From Cerioporus squamosus (taxonomy: Eukaryota; Basidiomycota; Agaricomycetes; Polyporales; Polyporaceae): 64,000 bases of DNA. The notes under the pieces are model-generated. The model searched no databases. It was not told the origin of the DNA and worked only from the letters and a program-made list of their open reading frames with translations. Each line of letters begins with the position of its first letter. The first letter of the stretch is position 1. Positions 24,467 through 35,069 of this stretch are shown here, piece after piece. The stretch is taken from assembly GCA_022592435.1 (NCBI GenBank), contig JABYQS010000072.1, positions 1-64,000 on the forward strand, in the 5' to 3' direction. The position numbers were made by a program, and so were the translations under genes.

Positions 24467-24870
24467 GCTGGTCTTTGCCATCCTCTCTGAATACTTGCAA
24501 CTCCTTGGGCAGCTTGTGCAATGTACCTACTTCCTGGTCAATTCAATACAACGCTTATTGCCTCTTTGCCATGCCATGCCAGCCGCTATATGGATTACAG
24601 GCCGCCGACAATGCATTACAATGGGAGTACCGTAGTTGTGAGCACTGGTCCAGTTCAGTAAGTCCTGTCGCTGCACTCCCAACGTGTCGGAAGCCTCCGA
24701 GTTGTGTCGACGCGGGTCGACGCCGCGCACGCTGTCGCTCAAGTCCGAGTCGTTCCCGGGCCCTGTGCCAACTGTTAGGTCGAACTCGAACTTCACTCAC
24801 TACTCTGGTGTTCGTGGCACTGTTAACAAGTGCAACCCAGGCTCAAGCCTACGCTCTTCGACGATCCAGC

Positions 24871-27800
24871 ATGTCAAGCCCCAACTGTGTATGTGGTAAG
24901 AGTTGCAAGGACGAAGGCGGACTCTTGAGACACCAGGCAAAGTGCGCTGCGTGGGCACATCGTCAACGCATCGGTCTTGCAGCTTGGAACCAAAGCAATC
25001 AGATCGCAGGCCCCGTACCGAAGCGAAGGCGGCTTGAGGGGTGGAAAACGGCAACAAGTTCAGGAGGTCCGAGCGCACTCCCGGACGAGCCCCAGGTGCG
25101 TTATGACTGTCCAGTATCGCGAGCGACCGGGTCATCCTGATATAGTGCCGCGCTAGGTGCCAGAGCCGCACGTCCCATACATGGACCAGACGAACGTCGA
25201 CTTTCCTGAACCTCCTCCCCCTCCTCTTCCTCGTTCTCCGTCTCCTCCCCCTCCTCGCGTGACTGCGCAAGGCCGTCCGATCCGATCGAACCGCAGCCAG
25301 CTGCCTGGACGCTTTATGGACTTCATTCCGGATGGTCCGAGCCCCCTATCACCGCCCGACTCTCCTCGTTTGCCACCGAGTCCATCCCACCAACGTGAGA
25401 CTTTGCATTCTGAGCTGTCTCCCGGTGCAGGCGCCGCGGGGGCGGATACATCCCCTCCCATCGAACCCGTCAAACGTACACCCCCGAACCGCTTCGGGCT
25501 TATACGTGAATATACCGGGCCCCGGCCGGACGTGGATCCAGAGGATACCGTGACTCTCGCGGATCTGGTGGACGACAGCGCGGTTTCGTTGCGCGTCCAG
25601 CAACCGTCGCAGCGGGGCATCCTGTTCGCGCCATACCCCAACTTCTCCTCGTTCCTTTTCGGAAAGTGGTACTGGCGCAGCGGTACGAAGTCGGAGGAGG
25701 ACAGAGAGGTCCTCGTCGACACGCTCTTCCATCCAGATTTCAAGCTCGAGGACATCCGCGATGTGAGCTGGCGTAAGGTCGACCGGGAGTTGGCTGGCCA
25801 CGCAACGAGCAAGAAGGACATCGTGATCCCCGCAGCGGACAATTGGAGACACTCGGATGTCACGATCAAGGTTCCGTTTGGCAAGGACAACCTTAGCGTC
25901 GACTATACTGTCCGAGGGCTGGCCCATCGGCCGCTCGAAGAGGTCGTCCGCTCGGTCTGTGGCAGCGCCCTCTCAGCCGGGTTCCATTACTCGCCATATA
26001 TGCTCCTGTGGCAGCCTCCGCGTACCAGAGAGGGCTTGCCCCCGCCGTTGCAACAGGTCTATGGTGAAGCATACACATCCCGAGCGTTCCGTGATGCCGA
26101 TGAAGAGTTACAGCGATCTCCGCGCGAGCCGGGCTGCACCTTGCCTCGGGCCGTCATTGCGCTCATGCCCTGGTCCGACTCAACGCACCTGGCGGAGTAC
26201 GGCAACGCATCGTTATGGCCGATCTATCTCCAGTTTGGAAACCAGTCCAAATACGAACGCGGCAGGCCGAGTGCAAATGCGTGTCATCATGTGGCGTACA
26301 TCCCCAAGGTTTGTCCCCCCTCCTGCTGCTGTGACTGCTGCCCATTGCTCGACGCTGAACATCGCCATCAAGCTTCCAGATAACTTCCAGGACCTTGCGC
26401 ATGAGCACGTCACCAGGGCCGACATCAGCGAGCTGATGACACACTGCCGTCGTGAGCTCATGCACGGGGTCTGGTGCGTCCTGCTCAGTGACGAGTTCGT
26501 CCGGGCGTGTCGTCATGGCATCATCGTTATGTGTTACGACGGCGTGTTGCGACGTCTGTACCCACGGTTCTTCAGCTACTCCGCTGACTATCCTGAGAAG
26601 TGAGTAGGAGTCAGCATCTTGGCATAGTATCACGCTGATGACGCACACAGGGTCCTTCTGGCAACCATCCGAGACATGGGAAATTGTCCGTGTCCGCGAT
26701 GCTTGGTTCGCAAGCAGGATATCAATGCAGTCGGAACGCCTCAAGACATGGAGACCCGGGTGAACAACGCTCGGCACGACGACGAAGAGCGAAGGCAAAA
26801 AGTAGCTGCCGCACGTAACCTCATCTACGAGAAGGGAAGGGGTGTTGGAAGCAAGCCGGTAGACGAGCTCTTGAAGGCTCAGTCCCTCGTCCCTACAGTC
26901 GTAAGTTTCTACGCTCGTGTTGATGAAGGGCTGGTAGTCGATCTAACATACGCACAGAATGCTTTCTCTGCAAGAGTTCCACAGTTTGTACCCGATGGTA
27001 ACTTCCACGCGCTTTTTGTCCCTGATCTCCTGCACGAGTGGGAGCTCGGGGTGTGGAAGAACATCATGACTCATCTGATCCGCATTCTGCATGCGGAGAA
27101 GGGTAACAAAGTGCGCGAGTTCAATAGCAGGTGAGTAGCAGCCTGCTGCGAGCTTAATCACTCGAAGCGGCATCCATTGACATCGTGCGACAGGTTCCGT
27201 AAAGTGCCGGTATTCGGGCGCGACACTATACGTCGGTTTGTGAATAATCTTGCTGAGATGAAGCAGATCGCGGCGCGGGACTTCGAGGATGCTCTGCAGG
27301 TCAGTACCTATGTGTTCAACATCAGTATGCATGCTCATCCTAGTCTTCAAGTGTTTTATCCCAGTGTATGACCGCCTTCTCCCAGAACCACACAACACCA
27401 TCGTCTTGGATCTGCTCTTCCTTACCGCCTTCTTACACGGCCTCCATAAGCTCCGTATGCACGTGGACACGACCCTCACAATCACTGGAGTGGTTTTCAC
27501 TCGCTTCACGGTTGCTCTACGCAAGTTCAAGGAGGTCACATGTGCAGCATACCATACCACCGAGCTTCCAAAGGAGGTTCGAGCGCGTGCGCGTCGGCAA
27601 GCAGCCTCGGCGATCTCAACAAGTGTCTCGACTGCGGGAGCACCTGCTCAGCCGCCACAGCCCCCCAGTGCACCAGCAGCAGCCCCTCGCCAGAAGGAGT
27701 TCTCAATGAGCACATTCAAGCTGCATTCTCTAGGCGACTATGTGTCGTCCATACAGCGGACCGGGACGACAGATTCAGACACCACCATGATAGTAAGCAC

Positions 27801-29278
27801 TGCAGTCCCGATCAGTGTTGTTCGTCAGGTTAATCGTCCCCGGTGCTGTAGGGCGAAGTAGCTCATCGCAAGTCAAAGCATCGCTATGACCGCACGAGCA
27901 AGAAGGACTATACGTCCCAGCTTGCCGACATCGAGCGCCGCGAGGCTCGTAACGAGGAGATCACTCAAGCAGTCTCCGTCAATGTTGGGTCCTCGGTCCT
28001 CGGAGTTGCAGGCGAGAAGCCGAGCACAACTGCCTTCCTCCGTGATCCTACACTACTCACCTCCACATCCGCGACACCTACACCTACACCTGCTCGCACA
28101 TTGGACGATGTTCCTGATGGCGAGGGCGAGGACATCCCGCTCGATGTACACCATCACGTTGCCAAGTCTCAGAAGGGCTATGAGTATATCCCTCACTTCG
28201 TCCGCCGACATCTTGCGGACCCTCCAGCTCGGGTGCGTATAGTTCGCATTGCGCGTTTGCATGTGATGTACTGATCTATCTCTCCATGTAGAACTTTGTG
28301 GCCCTCTTGAAGGACCACGTACTCAGGCGGCTTGATAACAACTTCGATGACGACCATGTCTTCTCGAACCAAGAGCGCGCCGCACTGCTCTTCGAGCACG
28401 ACCGTATGTATTCCCATCAGACCTTGCACGTCAACTACACTACCTATGACATCCGTCGTGGCCGTGACTTCTTCAACGTCTCTTCTGAACGCTGCGACAT
28501 CATGGTCCTATCCCGAGAGGAGCAGCCGGAGGGCCGAGTGGAGGATACCGATACAGCCTGGGAGAAGTACTGGTATGCCCGAATCATTGGGATCTACCAC
28601 GTCAATGTCGTCGACAATCGTCCTGGTCGTTCCACTCCTGCGCCTGTGCGCATGGAGTTCCTGCATGTTCGCTGGTTCGGAAAGGATCCCGAGTGGTCCT
28701 GTGGATGGGCAGCCAACCGTCTCGACCGTATTGGCTTCGTACCTTACCTTCCAGATGACCCAGAGTGTGGTGCATTCGGTTTCGTCGATCCTTCCGATGT
28801 GATACGCGGGTGCCACCTTATACCTGCGTTCGCAGATGGACTAACCACGGCGATGCTGGGTCCATCATCTTTGGCTCACAAAGGGAAGCAGGAGGACGAC
28901 TGGGAGCGGTACTACGTGGGCAGGTAAGCCTGCCACAGCATGTTCGCTGCTTTGCCTATGCGATCTGACGAGTTCAATAGCTTTGCAGACCGCGACATGA
29001 TCATGAGGTACCTTGGTGGAGGCATTGGCCACGGTGGACATCTCCGCCTCTCGTCAACATTTACGACTACCGCGGACGGTGTAGCACTGGGCGAACAATC
29101 GTCTCTTCAACCGTCGCTTGCCTCGGATGCTTCCCATCCAGCTGATTCACTTGTCAGTACCTCAGAACCGTCTGCTGGAACTAGTGAAGACGAGCATGAC
29201 TTCGACCTGGAGCATGAGGATCCTGAAGCAGCAGATGATGGCGGCTATGATTCCGATGTACCCTTCGCTCTGTTATAG
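24871..29278 (+). CDS. Plavaka transposase, apparently intact
   Basis: DDE-type transposase of the Plavaka family. It begins with a small zinc-finger-like module, CVCGKSCKDEGGLLRHQAKC, in exon 1 (start 24871). A Pro-rich linker follows (PEPPPPPLPRSPSPPPP). Family hallmarks in order: ALMPWSDSTHLAEYGNASLW, IYLQFGNQSKY, ELMHGVWCVLL, FFSYSADYPEKVLLATIRD, GNCPCPRCLVRK, FVPDLLHEWELGVWKN, FGRDTIRRFVNN, ARDFEDALQ, LPEPHNTIVLDLLF, HSLGDYV, LHVNYTTYDIRRGRD, YWYARIIGIYHVNV and FLHVRWFGKDPEW. The protein ends in an acidic tail (DEHDFDLEHEDPEAADD). All traced junctions are canonical and in phase, including PQ|VPEP, YIPK|LPDN, PEK|VLLA, PTV|NAFS, NSR|FRKV and TTMI|GEVAHRK. I see no internal stop, so it may be active. 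Catalytic acids were not assigned. Confidence 0.9.
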
Positions 29279-29593
29279 GTGCCGATATGTTGTGTAGTGG
29301 ATTACAATGTTTAATCTGTCCGTCTCAACTGCGATGGATTGCCAGAACTACTCAAGTGTCTTGGTTGAGTACTCCGGAGCGCGCAAGAAGCCTTGCACTG
29401 CGGGCGCTCCTTTGCTGGCCGCCATTCTGACTCTCTCTCTCTCGGAGTCTCTCGATTCTGCCCACATCTTTCTCATTTGCACGCTGCTGGTTTCTCTGCA
29501 AGACAATGTCTATATGTTCTCATACAATGACATGGCTACCGGCGTCCACGGCTCGGATGCCTCTCCAGGCTGGACGCACATCATACAATCACC

Positions 29594-30289
29594 CTATTGT
29601 CGTAATGGTACGTGCTCTCCTTCATGCTCGACCGTGTCTTCGAGCTCCTCGGGCCTGGGATCCTCGAACATCTGCCTGAACCTCCGCACTGGTGATGGAG
29701 TTTGGCCAATGGATGACGACGAGTCTGAGTAAAACTCGTCGTCTTCCGAGGACCATATCCGCATGGGTGGAGGGGAAATAGACTCTGGCATCCGGAACAG
29801 TATACTGTCCGAGTCTGAGTCGCCCTGACCATGGTCTATGGCGTGAGATGGCGAGCCAGGGCTTGGGTCCTCCTCCGAGTGTTCAGTAGACGAGTATTCG
29901 TCTTGTGCCTCGTAGCCAGAAGTCTCCGTGACGACTGCTTGAACTCTGACTATATCCAGTGAGCGATCTGACCTGCACAACAACCGTGTCAGTCATAAAT
30001 CGAAGCAACATGCCACTACAACACCATGCACATACGAATTCCGCAAAGCGGCCAGATTTTGGGCTATGATAATTGCCCATGCCGCATCAAGTTCCTCCTC
30101 TGCAACACCCTGAGACGTTCTGACGACTCGGACTTCTGGGGAACTAATCGGAACTTCCTCCAGCTTGTGCACATCCTGATTCTGAGTTGTGGTGCTGGAC
30201 AATGTGTCTTCGCAGCCGACAGTCGTATCTGGGAGCAGTAGCTCCCACTCATTGGGTTGCGAGCTGGGGACGAAGTTTTCCGAGTCCAT
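29594..30289 (-). CDS. Acidic orphan protein within the transposon block
   Basis: I do not recognise a family. Two exons on the minus strand, about 215-230 codons: MDSENFVPSSQPNEWELL through AIIIAQNLAALRNS, then a GT-AG intron (donor gtatgt after 30036, acceptor cag before 29961) and DRSLDIVRVQAVVTETS to the stop after HVPLRQ. The splice preserves phase. The product is strongly acidic and Ser-rich (STEHSEEDPSPGSP, SSEDDEFYSDSSSS) with no membrane segment. It converges on the transposase gene and diverges from the DUF6698 gene. It could be an accessory protein of the element or a chance open frame; the in-phase intron favours a real gene. Confidence 0.5.
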
Positions 30290-30756
30290 CTGGAATGAAG
30301 GGGTCCAGGTGAGTCTGAATTGGTGATGGTTGTCAGAGTCTTCCGCTTTTCGATCACTTCCGCCGCGTGATCTACCGTATCGGACCTAACTGCTCTTGCT
30401 GACTCCACTTCGCCGCCACAGGTTTGCCGCTGGCAGCTGCACAGTACGATGTCCGGACTGCGGCAAGTTGCTCACAGTTTGGCACCAAATCCACTGGCAC
30501 CGTTGCTGTCCGCGCAGTGTAATATGGTGAGGCCCTCAATACCATGACCCAGTGCGTGTTCGTAATCTGAGCATTTGCGCATGTGTAGCCTGCATCCCAG
30601 CTCCGTAGCGCAACTCAGGGCCAAGTGGTGCGCTCTCGACCTCATTGATGGTGGCGCCCGGACCATAATCCCCGACGTTGCGACAGCCCATTGCTCTTAT
30701 AAAGTGCACGACGCCCCGTGCAACGACTGACCACTCCTCTTCCTCGTCAACATCTC
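30290..30756. promoter_or_regulatory. Divergent promoter with TATA box between the acidic gene and the DUF6698 gene
   Basis: A 467-base spacer separates two divergent start codons. A canonical TATAAA (30698-30703) stands 54 bases ahead of the DUF6698 ATG, followed by a pyrimidine-rich leader (ctcctcttcctcgtc). No matching TATA box was found toward the acidic gene. Confidence 0.6.
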
Positions 30757-32247
30757 ATGCCCGACACGCCTCCTCCCCCCCTGCCCTCCTCCTCAATTCA
30801 AGCACCTACGCCTGCTGAACCGCCACCACCGGTGTCCCTAACTCCTTCCGGCAAACATCGAGCGCGTGCTCCGGATGAGTACAAGCAGTATGGACGACGA
30901 TTTGGCGCCACGGTCGAGATGTTCGCAATCCCTGCCATTGTGATGCAGGCGGCCTGGGAGCGCGATCACACCAAGCAATGGTGGGAGTACACTGTTCAGT
31001 ACGTTCGCTTGCACATGCATTGGAGTCCTTTGACTGACAACCCTCCTCCCATCCTGCAGACAGCGTCGCGACTATCGAGCTTTTGAGCAACTCCGTGAGA
31101 TTGTACCCAACCTCGATGAGATCATGGAGAAGGGGCGGGATGTCAACGGCCGGACTCTCCAGTCCATTCAGACCACGGTGGGTTGTCCTGTGCCTCCTGC
31201 GACTATGAAAGACATCTTCATCGGCGTCGCCTGCAGCTGTTCGCTGGCAGCAATGCTGAACGTAGCGACAACACGCGTACCGTCAAGATCAACATCATCG
31301 AATGGATGGCAAACAAGCTCAAGGTCGCAGGCGTGTCCCTATCGAGTACTACGAAAGACAACCGCGGATTCAACAACCCCGTCACTGGCGCAGAGCTCTG
31401 TCCCGCAGAACTCGACTACAACGATGAGCAGTACGTTCTTCCTGTTCCCAGCGCCACCCTCGGTGTTGATATTTGTAGAATCCGGACTGCCCTCGCTAAC
31501 CACACTGCCACTGTCAACGGCGATCTCGTTGATGGGTCGCACTGGCCGAAGTTCTGTTACGAACATGGCCAGTACAATCCCGAGGCTCCTGAGAGTGGGT
31601 TCCTGAGAGGATCATTGATAGTTCTTGTAAGTCCGAGTCGCTCTCATATGCTCGTATATGCTCTCATCTCTGTTGTTCCTCCCCTGTCGCAGGCGTTCTT
31701 GCATATATTCCGCAGCCCCTCGTCAGCATTTGCTGCTGACATCACCGATGCCGCTAATGCAGGCCGTGGTACACGTTCCGGGAAAGCGGAAATCCACGGT
31801 ATAACCCAGGTGACCCTCGGGGCGATTGCATATGCAGCCACTCATGTTCGTCGCAGATTTGAATCTCCCCGGTAGTATCTGACTGACTTATTCCATAGGT
31901 TCACTTTGCGCTCGGTCCGCTGCAAGCTTTCAACAAGAACCACACCCACAATCAAAGTGTCGTGTTCTATCACAGCCTTATGGAGTTCTTCGACGACCTG
32001 GGGCAGGCGGCGTTCTGTGAAGAATTGCTCACTTGGTGGAACCGGTAAGTTCCACTCCTGCTCGTGTATCTCCGAGTCTCACGTTAACGGCCTCGCACTT
32101 TGCAGACGCATCTTCCCTGCGCAGTTCCCATCAAGCACAAAGAAGAACCACGGCCTGGAGCGCATCCGGGCTGCGCGGGCACTGCGTGTCGCTGCTGCCG
32201 GAGCTGCTGCCGCCAATGTCCCAGGCCCCGGGGGATCTGCAGCCTGA
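30757..32247 (+). CDS. DUF6698 domain protein, companion of the Plavaka transposase
   Basis: Basidiomycete-specific family of unknown function, common as many copies in agaricomycete genomes. The N-terminus (MPDTPPPPLPSSSIQAP) is Pro-rich. Family features follow: YRAFEQLREIVPNLDEIM, SDNTRTVKINIIEWMANK, RGFNNPVTGAELCPAELDY, DGSHWPKFCYEHGQY, FLRGSLIVLAFLHIFRSPSS, RSGKAEIHGITQVTLGAIAY, HFALGPLQAF and ELLTWWNRRIFPAQFPS. Six short introns splice in phase (VQ|QRRDYR, QTT|LFAGSN, DEQ|IRTAL, IVL|AFLHIF, ATH|VHFALG, WWNR|RIFPA). The stop at 32245-32247 follows an Ala/Gly-rich tail. The gene is intact. Its proximity to a Plavaka transposase suggests transposon cargo or a partner, but no activity is known. 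Confidence 0.82.
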
Positions 32248-32656
32248 GCCTCTGGTGGAAGCTCTTCGAATTCGTAATAGCCTATGTAACTGTCGTCGTA
32301 AATATAAGGTCATCTTCGCCTCCCATTGTGGTTATCCGCGTGCATCTGAGGTCGGCGATGCCTGATTGCATGGTAAACAATACTAGCAAGTGTGATTGAA
32401 TCTTGTGTTGTTCCCCAATGGTTACCGCATATTGTAGAGTCAGACTTCACCATAGATGGCCTTAGATGGTCTCCCATAAACCTCGCAACCAATGCTCTGC
32501 TTGGCGATGCATCCATGGATTATGCCCACTTGCCATGAGTACACAAACATTCCAGATACCTTGCGCTCACTTGTACTACTGGCAGACTTCGACTTGTCTA
32601 TCAAAGGCCATACAAGGGCCCCCACAACGGTTGCAGACAATGTATATATTGGCATG

Positions 32657-32684
32657 CTTGCAAGGCATTGAACGGCCTTGCAAG
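32657..32684. repeat. Perfect 10-base inverted repeat (hairpin) right of the DUF6698 gene
   Basis: The arm cttgcaaggc (32657-32666) is followed by an 8-base loop attgaacg and its exact reverse complement gccttgcaag (32675-32684). It lies 410 bases past the DUF6698 stop, mirroring the hairpin about 400 bases ahead of the transposase. The arms differ in sequence from the left hairpin, so the two do not form a terminal repeat pair. Confidence 0.65.
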
Positions 32685-33172
32685 ATGGCCGCCGTTCCCC
32701 CGATGTGCTACAGCCTACGCGGCCAAGAGCAGAGGAAATGCGGGGGCGGCAAGTTGCCGCCGGCTCCGGGCCCGACCTGAACTCTGGTTCGATCCGCCAC
32801 GTGGGAATCGGATCCGACCGGGCGTTCGTATGCCTCCGTGCCTCTTTTCTCCGGTCCTCGTCATCCACTTGCACCCTTGCGATTGCCAGGCTGCAGACAA
32901 CGCACTGCAGCTGACGACTTAACCACACCGTACATACTTGCAGGTCTTGGGGTACTTGCTCCCACACGAAGTCTGTCGAGCCTGTTGGCTGCCCTAGACC
33001 TCCCTGTTCTCAGTACGTATGCCGTTTCCCCGTCACCGCCCATACAGGGTGTCTTCTGACGCGTTCCCAACATAGATCGCATACGCACCGTGCGTACATC
33101 TGCCCATATCCATCGGCCTCGTCTGCCCACCTGCCGTATTCTGACAGCCTCCACCCCTCGAATTACGCAGTA

Positions 33173-33535
33173 ATGTATTTCTCTGCGATCAGAACCGTTG
33201 GGCGAAGCTCCCGAAGCTTGATCAAGCTTAGGACGATGTCTTCTGGCCTCGTCCGTCCGGCGCCACCACCTCTTCCCCGCGAACAGCAGCGCGAGTTTGA
33301 GGAGCTCGTCCGAGCCGCCCAGGCTCCTCTCTCTGTGCCCAACCGGGGAAACGCCGCCCAAGAAGAGGCAGACATCGCAATGCATCCTGATGCGCGTGCC
33401 CCTCTGCAGGCCGAGTTCCAGGGCGAAGTCAACCCTGTGACCGGCGAACAGGGCGGGCCCAAGCGCGAGCCTGTAGGGAAGTGGGGTGACGGCGATGGCG
33501 ACTGGAGCTTTAAGGGGAGGGTATCTGACTTCTAG
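33173..33535 (+). CDS. Succinate dehydrogenase assembly factor 4 (SDHAF4/Sdh8)
   Basis: Small mitochondrial chaperone that binds flavinylated Sdh1 during assembly of respiratory complex II. The diagnostic C-terminal domain is complete: EFQGEVNPVTGEQGGPKREP, then WSFKGRVSDF* (family pattern NP-TGE-GGP ... G-R-x-x-DF). The first 30 residues (MYFSAIRTVGRSSRSLIKL) are basic and Ser-rich without acids, as for a matrix presequence. Single exon, 120 codons, typical for the family. A GDGDGD insertion before the last motif is slightly unusual. A second in-frame ATG at 33236 would remove most of the presequence, so I chose 33173. A longer antisense frame (32861-33655, minus) overlaps it and is taken as a shadow. 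Confidence 0.9.
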   Translation: MYFSAIRTVGRSSRSLIKLRTMSSGLVRPAPPPLPREQQREFEELVRAAQAPLSVPNRGNAAQEEADIAMHPDARAPLQAEFQGEVNPVTGEQGGPKREPVGKWGDGDGDWSFKGRVSDF

Positions 33536-34163
33536 CGTGTACGAAGCAGATGTGTAATGCACTATGGCAGACACGTTTGGCCGTGCATCATTCAATCTTC
33601 GGCTGTTCCTTTGACAGTTACATACACTGGGGTTTAAGGTCAGACTGAGAGTCACGATTGGTCAGTTGGTGGACTCGCTCGGAGAATCGAGTCGTGTATC
33701 GTGATCTCGTCGGTCTGGCAGACAAATGGCTACTGACCAAATCCCGCCACAGTACCCCAAAAACCGCCATCTGGATACCCGGCACATCTTCTCCGGTTTC
33801 ACTCCAGTTTCGCCTGGTCATTGACCGCGGGACACTATGTCACGCAAGGCGGGCGTTCCCCTGAGGGCATCCATAAGCCGCGTAACCGCAGTTTGTCAGA
33901 GCATTTCTCTTTTGGGCCATCTGTATGTATCTCAGCCACCTTTACCACTGCCATCCGTCGTCGCACTCAACCCCAAGGTGGCTCAAAGCAGGTAGTTATA
34001 AGGGCCCAAGGCGTGACACCGGAGAAATTTGCCACGAGTGCCATTCGCATGCGCCAACGCCTTGTCCCCGGTGATAAACCCCGCTGCTATTCAAGCTCGA
34101 TTTCTCGCACCTTCTGCAACTCGTACACTCACACGTTCCTACTATCGGGATCACTCTGCTGCG
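33536..34163. other. Intergenic region, no gene seen
   Basis: About 630 bases between the SDHAF4 stop and the hemerythrin-like start. Frames here are short and unstructured. The end next to 34164 is presumably the promoter and leader of the next gene; no TATA box was identified. Confidence 0.4.
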
Positions 34164-35069
34164 ATGTCGGACTACGACGAGTATCGCTGGAACCGTGTAA
34201 GCTTGCCTAACCGATACGGTTTGCCTGACACGACTAACTGCACAATGGAATGCGATAGCTTTCGGAAGGAATGTCTTACTTCCATAACCACTTCAAGCAC
34301 GAGTGTAAGTCAGACATACCAGTGGAATATGCCCCTTAACCGACCTTCTTTTGACAGTCAACGCCCTATATGAGGTACGGCTGACCTGAGACCGCCGTAT
34401 GTCGCCTGGCTTATCAAAACGGTTCTACAGCTCGCAGACGGGTCCTTCAGCAAGCGAGGAATGTCCCTCCCGGCATATCTCCGGATGGCAACCCAACTAG
34501 CGAAAGGTTCAGTTCGTCTCAACTGCAGAGTTTCCAGCATCTCACCTGCCAGTCGCGCGCACCAGGCCTAACCGTGCACCACACCATCGAGGAGCGGCAC
34601 ATCTTCCCCATCCTCGCGAAGCGCATGGAGATGTTCCAAGATAACGAGGTCCACCTCAAGTCCCACGAGGCCATCCACCACGGTGGGTCTAGCCCTCCTC
34701 TCCGCCTCTGCTGTCAACCATGCTTATTAGTACGCCCTCACATGAACACCCGGCGGCGACTCGCGCGACATGCTGCAATCATACAGGCGTGGAAGAGCTC
34801 ACGAAGAGAGTCCGCAAGTGGCTGGACGAGCCGACCACGTACGATCCGAAAGAGATGCGGGCGTGTCTGGACAGCTGGCGGGAGGTGCTCTTCAGCCACC
34901 TCGACCAAGAGGCGAGTGCCGTCCGAATCGTGCCGCGGATGCCATATGGCAACCCGATCGGGCTATTACCAGTCGCTGACATATCCCGGACAATCAGGTC
35001 AAAGATCTTTCTGGAGAACATATGAAGAAATACTGGACGCTAGAAGAGGTCGAGCGCATACCGATGTGA
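34164..35069 (+). CDS. Hemerythrin-like (HHE) domain protein; one unresolved junction and a GC-AG intron
   Basis: Probable di-iron four-helix-bundle protein. Exons read MSDYDEYRWNR|LSEGMSYFHNHFKHE|FNALYE|LADGSFSKRGMSLPAYLRMA, then HHTIEERHIFPILAKRM, HLKSHEAIHHG|VEELTKRVRKWLDEP, MRACLDSWREVLFSHLDQE|VKDLSGEHMKKYWTLEEV and ERIPM*. The His clusters (HNHFKHE, HHTIEE, HEAIHH, HLDQE) are where metal ligands of the family lie. The intron 34912-34997 has a GC donor (gag|gcgagt) and a normal cag acceptor, and it preserves frame. The stretch 34505-34573, between QLAK and HHTIEE, cannot be joined in frame with a simple intron. Either an unusual splice or an indel is present. Role in the cell is unknown; stress or iron handling is possible. 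Confidence 0.8.

Larger units (their letters stand above)
24410..32684. mobile_element. Plavaka-type DNA transposon block (boundaries approximate)
   Basis: The block holds a full-length Plavaka transposase gene, a minus-strand acidic orphan gene and a DUF6698 gene. Plavaka elements belong to the CACTA-related transposons of basidiomycetes. I could not find convincing terminal inverted repeats or a target-site duplication, so the limits given are only the two perfect hairpins at 24410-24466 and 32657-32684. Whether the DUF6698 and acidic genes lie inside the mobile unit or merely beside it is unresolved. All three genes can be spliced into uninterrupted frames, so the insertion may be young. 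Confidence 0.6.

Noticed and set aside
24310..25140. 276-codon plus-strand frame starting at 24310
   Set aside because: Only its last part, from the ATG at 24871, matches the transposase first exon. The upstream part contains hairpin and repeat sequence and does not look coding.
30421..30520. Plus-strand CPDCGKLLTVWHQIHWH resembling a zinc finger
   Set aside because: Cys and His spacing does not fit C2H2 or zinc-knuckle patterns, the frame ends at once, and it lies in a promoter region.
32861..33655. 264-codon minus-strand open frame
   Set aside because: It lies antisense over the whole SDHAF4 gene, lacks any domain and has the composition expected for the mirror of a GC-rich coding exon.
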